A DNA stretch of 64,000 bases from CAZKAP01 sp964550895. Lineage in GTDB: Bacteria; Bacteroidota; Bacteroidia; Flavobacteriales; Flavobacteriaceae. Location of the stretch: NCBI GenBank assembly GCA_964550895.1, contig CAZKAP010000008.1, positions 1 to 64,000 on the forward strand, written 5' to 3'. Below are positions 59,668-64,000 of this stretch, piece after piece. Under the pieces are notes generated by a model, which saw only the letters and a program-made list of their open reading frames with translations, searched no databases and was not told where the DNA came from. Made by a program: the position numbers and the translations under genes. Positions within the stretch are counted from its first letter, which is position 1. Every line of letters starts with the position of its first letter.

Positions 59668-62196
59668 CTAGAATGAGAACCCAAAACTACCGGTTAGTGA
59701 GAATCTGCGGGCATTGGGGTTATCGAGGTAATTCCCCCGGAAATGGGCGTCGAGCCGGAGCACTTTTAAGATGTTACCCACGCCCACCGAATATTCGTAG
59801 TACAGGCGGTCGGTAGGGGCCAGCAAGGGAATACCGGATGGTGCCGATAGCGCCCGGTTGGCATCGGACAGACTGCCCCATGCTACCCTGAAGCCCAGAT
59901 TTTCCCTCAGATTGAGTTTCCTGAGCAGGGGCACCCGCGCGAAAATGCGGCCATTGAAGGTATGCTCGAAATGTCCGGTGGCATAGGTATCCGTGACAAA
60001 TTCGTAAAAGTCCAGGTTGGGAAACGTATTGTAAATGGTGAACAAGGTCTGGTTTCCCGGGATCACACTCAGAAGGGCCAGCGGCACCTCACCATAGGTC
60101 TTGCCGGCCTCTACAGTAGTCAGCAGACGGCCCAACCCTCCCAACTGCCAGGGTTGCGTATAGCTAAACTGTATCCGCTGATAGTCGAAATCACTGCCGA
60201 AAAGTCCGCTCACTCCGTTGCTGTACAGAACGAATATCCGTCTGAAATTATCGGAAATCTGCCTGGGTTCCACGCCATAACCTATGGTCCGGCGCCCCGG
60301 AGTATAGGTGAGGGAAGTCGTTAAATCCAATTGCTGCACGGAACTGCTGATACCCGTGGGGCTACCCGGATCGAGGTAGTCCAGGCTGAAGGCTTCGGGC
60401 AGGGCCGATCGCAAGGACCTCCGCGTGGCACCAACGGACAACTGAAGATTATGTACCGGCTCTATCTGCAGATAAGCCCTGCTCAGCGTAATATTGGTCA
60501 GCCGATCGTTATTCCCCACCGTAAGTACCGCGGACGACGCGCTGCTCCTGCCGAGCACATCGGTAGTAGGAGTGAGCGTAATGCCCAGCTGCTCCACGTC
60601 TGTTCTCGTGCCCAACCCCATGATCAGCCGCAATTGGCGATCGAGCAGAAACTTGGCGGAAAGCCCGTGTTTAAAACGCTCGTCGCGGAAGCCATAGGCC
60701 ACATAACCCTGAAGGCGCCAGGTGTCGTTCTGCCCAAAATACGTCCGGGCCCCGGCCCTTATTCTAAAGCCTTCGGCCTGATTGTTCCCGAAGGTGCTGT
60801 ACACGTCCCCTATATCCAGATTCCATTTGTCGATCTCGACATAGCCCGAGGCCAATATGCTGATCACGTTGTAAATGGTATTGAACTTGGGCACGGTTTT
60901 CAGCGTATCCAGCATCTTGAAAATGCCACTCTCGTCTTCGCTGAGTTCCTCCAGCCGGGCGTTCCTCCAGAAAACACTGTCCCTGTTGAGTACCTGGGGA
61001 GCATAGGGATCGGTCTTTACCTGGTAAAATGCATCCGATCTCTTGCGGTCGAAGACATAGTTGTCGTACACCGTGGTCCGATGGCCGTAGATACCCCGGG
61101 AATCCTCTTTTTTTCGGAGGCTAAAATCCGTCATCATGTAGTCCCGGTCAATCAGGAAAACCGAATCGTTCACCAGTCGGTACTCCTGCTCGATGTACAC
61201 GTCCTTAAGCCAGTTGATATTGGCACTGCGCGTAACCGACATCCCGATCTTCTTCACGGCAAAGGTGGTATCCGCTACCCAGAAGTCCCCCCGGAAGGTC
61301 AACTCGTTCTTGCGCCTGGGGTAGAACACGATGTTGTAGCACCATTTGTTGTCTATAAAGGTACTGTCTGTGAGCACGTAATTGTAGGTAGCGATGCCCG
61401 TCCGGGATAGCGGACTGGTAAAACTCTTGTCGAAAAACTTCAGGTAATTATCGTAGATGTCGTAGTCGTTGTACAGATCTTCGACAAATGCGGTTATGGC
61501 CTGGTTTCCCCGGAAACCCGCATTGCGATCCCCCAGTCGGTCCACCCGCACTTCCTCGGTCTGATTGTTTCCATAGACACGCTCGAAGGTTTCGTTAAGA
61601 AAAAAAGGCAGGTAGGTCTTACCCGTAATCCGGGAGGTGTCCATATCGTCAAAGACGAATTCCATTCCCCGGAATACGCGGGACTTCATCATACTGCTGT
61701 CGATATTGTTCAGATCGAACTCGACCTTCTCGTACTTATCGTATTCGTATTGCTCAAAGCCCGCCAGGCCATTGGTGCGCTTACGTGCCCAGATTTTTCG
61801 CAGTATATCCACCGCCGGATTGTTCTTCTTGGACTGCTTTCCGGTGTAGACCACCACTTCCTCGAGCGCCTGGGCAGATTCCCTGAGCACCACGTTTAGG
61901 CCAAGGCTGATCCGGGAAGTCAGCTCAAGGGTCTGCGGCTCGTATCCGATAAAGGAAACGTTGAGTTTTCTAAAGACCTGATCGGATTCGAGGTAGAAGG
62001 CCCCATTCTCGTCCGATGTGGTTCCCGTGGTGGAACCCGGGAATATAATATTGGCAAAGGCAATGGGTTCACCGTATTCATCCCTGATCGTGCCCCCTAC
62101 TTTAGTCTGCGCCCATGAGGAAAAGGCAGTGAACGCGCATACCAGCACCAAGAGTGCCCTTGCGGCAGAAAGCGATATGCAGTGCGTTGCGTTCAT
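59668..62196 (-). CDS. DUF5686 outer-membrane protein with carboxypeptidase-like N-domain
   Basis: An 842-residue protein: signal peptide (about 1-29, ending SSWAQ), CarboxypepD_reg-like domain (TKVGGTIRDEYGEPIAFANIIFPGSTTGTTSDENGAFYL, about 30-110), a middle region with ILRKIWARKRTNGLAGFEQYEYDKYEKVEFDLNNID typical of DUF5686, and a C-terminal beta-barrel ending RFSLTGSFGFSF (terminal Phe). Function is unknown; likely a large surface protein. It precedes hppA and follows pdhB, separated by a strong terminator. Confidence 0.85.
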   Translation of the reverse strand: MNATHCISLSAARALLVLVCAFTAFSSWAQTKVGGTIRDEYGEPIAFANIIFPGSTTGTTSDENGAFYLESDQVFRKLNVSFIGYEPQTLELTSRISLGLNVVLRESAQALEEVVVYTGKQSKKNNPAVDILRKIWARKRTNGLAGFEQYEYDKYEKVEFDLNNIDSSMMKSRVFRGMEFVFDDMDTSRITGKTYLPFFLNETFERVYGNNQTEEVRVDRLGDRNAGFRGNQAITAFVEDLYNDYDIYDNYLKFFDKSFTSPLSRTGIATYNYVLTDSTFIDNKWCYNIVFYPRRKNELTFRGDFWVADTTFAVKKIGMSVTRSANINWLKDVYIEQEYRLVNDSVFLIDRDYMMTDFSLRKKEDSRGIYGHRTTVYDNYVFDRKRSDAFYQVKTDPYAPQVLNRDSVFWRNARLEELSEDESGIFKMLDTLKTVPKFNTIYNVISILASGYVEIDKWNLDIGDVYSTFGNNQAEGFRIRAGARTYFGQNDTWRLQGYVAYGFRDERFKHGLSAKFLLDRQLRLIMGLGTRTDVEQLGITLTPTTDVLGRSSASSAVLTVGNNDRLTNITLSRAYLQIEPVHNLQLSVGATRRSLRSALPEAFSLDYLDPGSPTGISSSVQQLDLTTSLTYTPGRRTIGYGVEPRQISDNFRRIFVLYSNGVSGLFGSDFDYQRIQFSYTQPWQLGGLGRLLTTVEAGKTYGEVPLALLSVIPGNQTLFTIYNTFPNLDFYEFVTDTYATGHFEHTFNGRIFARVPLLRKLNLRENLGFRVAWGSLSDANRALSAPSGIPLLAPTDRLYYEYSVGVGNILKVLRLDAHFRGNYLDNPNARRFSLTGSFGFSF

Positions 62197-62209
62197 ATAA
62201 GCCGGGGCT

Positions 62210-62240
62210 AAAAAAAGCCCTGTCGTTAGTCCGACAGGGC
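62210..62240 (-). terminator. intrinsic terminator after pdhB
   Basis: On the minus strand GCCCTGTCG (62240-62232) pairs perfectly with CGACAGGGC (62225-62217) around a 6-base loop, followed by seven T. It lies between pdhB and the DUF5686 gene and ends 14 bases before the latter's start codon. Confidence 0.92.
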
Positions 62241-62266
62241 CAAAATACCTTACTTATTCAACCGGC

Positions 62267-63244
62267 CTAGAGGTACAGTACTTTTTTAACAGCCTTGATG
62301 ACATCCTCGTGATTGGGAAGCCATTCCTTGAGGAGTACCGGAGAATAGGGCGCCGGAGTGTCTGCCGTATTTAATTTAACAACGGGTGCATCCAGATAAT
62401 CGAACAAATGGGTCTGAACCTGATAGGTAATCTCAGTAGCCACGTTTCCAAAAGGCCACGCCTCTTCCAATACCACCAGACGGTTTGTTTTGCGGACCGA
62501 CTTGAATATGGTCTCGTGGTCCATGGGGCGAACGGTCCTCAGGTCAATAATTTCGCATTCTACCCCCTCCTCGGAGAGCTGTTCGGCCGCCTTGTAGGCT
62601 TCCTTGATGATCTTCCCGAACGAAACGATAGTGACGTCATTTCCATCCCGTTTTACATCTGCTACTCCTAACGGAATCAGGTATTCCCCTTCCGGAACCT
62701 CGCCTTTATCACCGTACATCTGCTCGGACTCCATGAAGATGACAGGATCGTCGTCCCGTATGGAAGTCTTCAGCAACCCCTTGGCATCGGCCGGATTCGA
62801 CGGAACCACCACCTTGAGGCCGGGCGTATTGGCAAACCAGCTCTCAAAGGCCTGGGAATGCGTTGCCGCCAGCTGACCCGCCGATGCAGTGGGCCCCCTG
62901 AACACTATGGGAATGTTGATCTGTCCCCCCGACATCTGCCTGATTTTAGCCGCATTGTTGATGATCTGGTCAATGCCCACCAGGGAGAAATTAAAGGTCA
63001 TAAACTCGATGATAGGCCGGTTTCCAATCATGGCAGAGCCCACGCCGATTCCGGCAAACCCGAGTTCCGAAATGGGGGTATCGATCACCCGATCCGGGCC
63101 GAATTCGTCCAGCATACCCTTGGATGCCTTGTAGGCTCCGTTATACTCGGCGACCTCCTCGCCCATCAGGTAAATGCTGGAATCGCGGCGCATCTCCTCT
63201 GACATGGCCTCCGCTATGGCTTCTCGGAACTGTATGGTTCTCAT
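62267..63244 (-). CDS. pdhB: pyruvate dehydrogenase E1 component, beta subunit
   Basis: A 325-residue transketolase-like chain that forms an alpha2beta2 E1 with the separate alpha subunit. Typical parts: MRTIQFREAIAEAMSEEMRRDSSIYLMGEEVAEYNGAYKASKGM, DTPISELGFAGIGVGSAMIGNRPIIEFMTFNF, and VVLEEAWPFGNVATEI. It decarboxylates pyruvate with thiamine diphosphate. The alpha subunit is not in the window. A branched-chain 2-oxoacid role is possible but less likely. Divergent from etfB. Confidence 0.93.
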   Translation of the reverse strand: MRTIQFREAIAEAMSEEMRRDSSIYLMGEEVAEYNGAYKASKGMLDEFGPDRVIDTPISELGFAGIGVGSAMIGNRPIIEFMTFNFSLVGIDQIINNAAKIRQMSGGQINIPIVFRGPTASAGQLAATHSQAFESWFANTPGLKVVVPSNPADAKGLLKTSIRDDDPVIFMESEQMYGDKGEVPEGEYLIPLGVADVKRDGNDVTIVSFGKIIKEAYKAAEQLSEEGVECEIIDLRTVRPMDHETIFKSVRKTNRLVVLEEAWPFGNVATEITYQVQTHLFDYLDAPVVKLNTADTPAPYSPVLLKEWLPNHEDVIKAVKKVLYL

Positions 63245-63276
63245 CCTGCTAAAACTATCAAGAATATTAACGGGTG

Positions 63277-63284
63277 CAAAAGTA
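63277..63284 (-). promoter_or_regulatory. -7 promoter element of pdhB
   Basis: TACTTTTG on the minus strand matches TAnnTTTG exactly, 32 bases before the pdhB start codon. Confidence 0.65.
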
Positions 63285-63370
63285 CAGAAATATGGAGGAT
63301 ACTCGAGGTGACAGCCTACATTTCAAGCTAAATTTTATTATGCATGCATAGTTTTTTTGGGATTTCTTGT

Positions 63371-63378
63371 TATCTTTG
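63371..63378 (+). promoter_or_regulatory. -7 promoter element of etfB
   Basis: TATCTTTG matches TAnnTTTG exactly, 24 bases before the ATG at 63403. No TTG is seen at the usual -33 distance. Confidence 0.65.
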
Positions 63379-63402
63379 GCCGCAAATAAATTCGACCCAG
63401 GA

Positions 63403-64000
63403 ATGAAGATTTTAGTGTGTATCAGCAATGTACCGGATACCACATCCAAGATTAACTTCACGGATGGAAACACCAAGTTCGACAAAAACGGAGTGCAGTT
63501 CGTTATCAATCCCAACGATGAATTCGGCCTCACCCGGGCCATGTGGTTCAAGGAAAAAAACCAGGCGGTGGTTCACGTGGTTACCGTAGGTGGCCCTGAA
63601 GTGGAGCCGACCCTGCGTAAGGCCCTGGCCATCGGCGCAGACGAGGGCATACGCGTCAACGCCGAGCCTGTGGACGGAGCCTTTGTCGCCCGTCAGCTCG
63701 CCGAAGTCGTCAAGAATGGCGAATACGACCTGATTATTGCCGGCAGGGAGTCCATCGATTACAATGGAGGCATGGTACCCGGCCTGATGGCCTCCATGCT
63801 CACCATGAACTTCGTCAATACCTGCGTAGGCCTGGAAATTGAGGGTAATGAGGCCACTGCCATCCGCGAGATTGACGGAGGAAATGAGACCTTGAAGACC
63901 CACCTGCCGCTCATCATTGGCGGACAGAAGGGCCTGGTGGAAGAAAGCGACCTCAAAATCCCGAACATGCGGGGGATCATGATGGCTAGGAAAAAAAACC
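63403..64000 (+). CDS. etfB: electron transfer flavoprotein beta subunit, 3' end cut by window edge
   Basis: The first 199 residues are visible of a family usually near 250. It begins MKILVCISNVPDTTSKINF and contains INPNDEFGLTRAMWFKEKN, the ADEGIRVNAEPVDGAF stretch and DLIIAGRESIDYNGGMVPGLMASML, all typical of EtfB, which binds AMP and, with EtfA, carries electrons from acyl-CoA dehydrogenases to the quinone pool. The etfA gene probably follows outside the window. Promoter TATCTTTG at 63371-63378. Confidence 0.93.
   Translation, partial: MKILVCISNVPDTTSKINFTDGNTKFDKNGVQFVINPNDEFGLTRAMWFKEKNQAVVHVVTVGGPEVEPTLRKALAIGADEGIRVNAEPVDGAFVARQLAEVVKNGEYDLIIAGRESIDYNGGMVPGLMASMLTMNFVNTCVGLEIEGNEATAIREIDGGNETLKTHLPLIIGGQKGLVEESDLKIPNMRGIMMARKKN

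Noticed and set aside
63412..63903. Minus-strand frame inside etfB
   Set aside because: Shadow of the EtfB reading frame, which has a perfect promoter and conserved start.
1..64000. Search for CRISPR arrays, insertion sequences, prophage or toxin-antitoxin pairs
   Set aside because: No regularly spaced repeats of array type, no transposase or integrase reading frames, and no phage structural genes were seen.

Overview
The window is a stretch of core chromosome from a member of the Bacteroidota, almost certainly a marine-type Flavobacteriaceae with a fairly GC-rich genome (a Robiginitalea-like organism is my guess, not proven). The pointers are gliding genes gldA, gldB and gldC, promoters of the Bacteroidota TAnnTTTG type, a GLPGLI protein beside a TonB-type outer-membrane protein, DUF5686 and head-GIN (DUF2807) surface proteins, a fused DAHP synthase/chorismate mutase, and a methionine synthase split into two genes. 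I saw no insertion sequence, prophage, integrase or CRISPR array, and no gene-free stretch longer than 300 bases.

Layout. 1-16.4 kb (minus strand): a tRNA-Arg cut by the window edge, yqeY, then a full division and cell-wall (dcw) cluster in the order mraZ-rsmH-ftsL-ftsI-murE-mraY-murD-ftsW-murG-murC-ftsQ-ftsA-ftsZ, lacking murF and ddl. It is driven from a promoter next to 10-bp-spaced MraZ-type boxes. 16.6-33 kb: an alpha/beta hydrolase and engB (plus); a class III adenylate cyclase coupled to a transhydrogenase-like flavoprotein (minus); DUF3307; gldB-gldC; nadE; an orphan LuxR-type regulator with a degenerate receiver; dnaG, a polyprenyl diphosphate synthase, rlmN, queA; and an rsgA-dtd-mazG-like-aroA operon.

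33-40 kb: a small secreted protein of unknown function, then a tightly coupled aromatic amino acid operon (pheA, aminotransferase, tyrA, DAHP synthase-chorismate mutase). This operon is preceded by what reads as a complete transcription attenuator: a short leader peptide with Phe-Phe-Phe-Tyr-Tyr, a possible antiterminator, and a strong terminator three bases before the pheA start codon. gldA lies divergently. 40-50 kb: a sulfur/methionine block with a PagL-like deacylase and DUF2807 protein downstream, metF, split metH behind a SAM-I riboswitch, cysH, DUF2061, an Rrf2 regulator, and metK behind a SAM-II-type riboswitch. Two unrelated SAM-sensing RNA classes thus act within 3 kb of each other.

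50-64 kb: a histidine kinase/response regulator pair divergent from a small secreted protein, with three GTTAAC copies at exact 10-bp spacing between them; a convergent GLPGLI/TonB-type outer-membrane pair; a deoxynucleoside kinase; a membrane pyrophosphatase; a large DUF5686 outer-membrane protein; the pyruvate dehydrogenase E1 beta subunit; and etfB, cut by the window end.

No exotic multi-gene system is present. The most interesting content is regulatory: the aromatic attenuator, the GTTAAC triple repeat, the paired SAM riboswitch classes, the MraZ boxes lying where a -33 element should be, and the phosphorylation-incompetent receiver.
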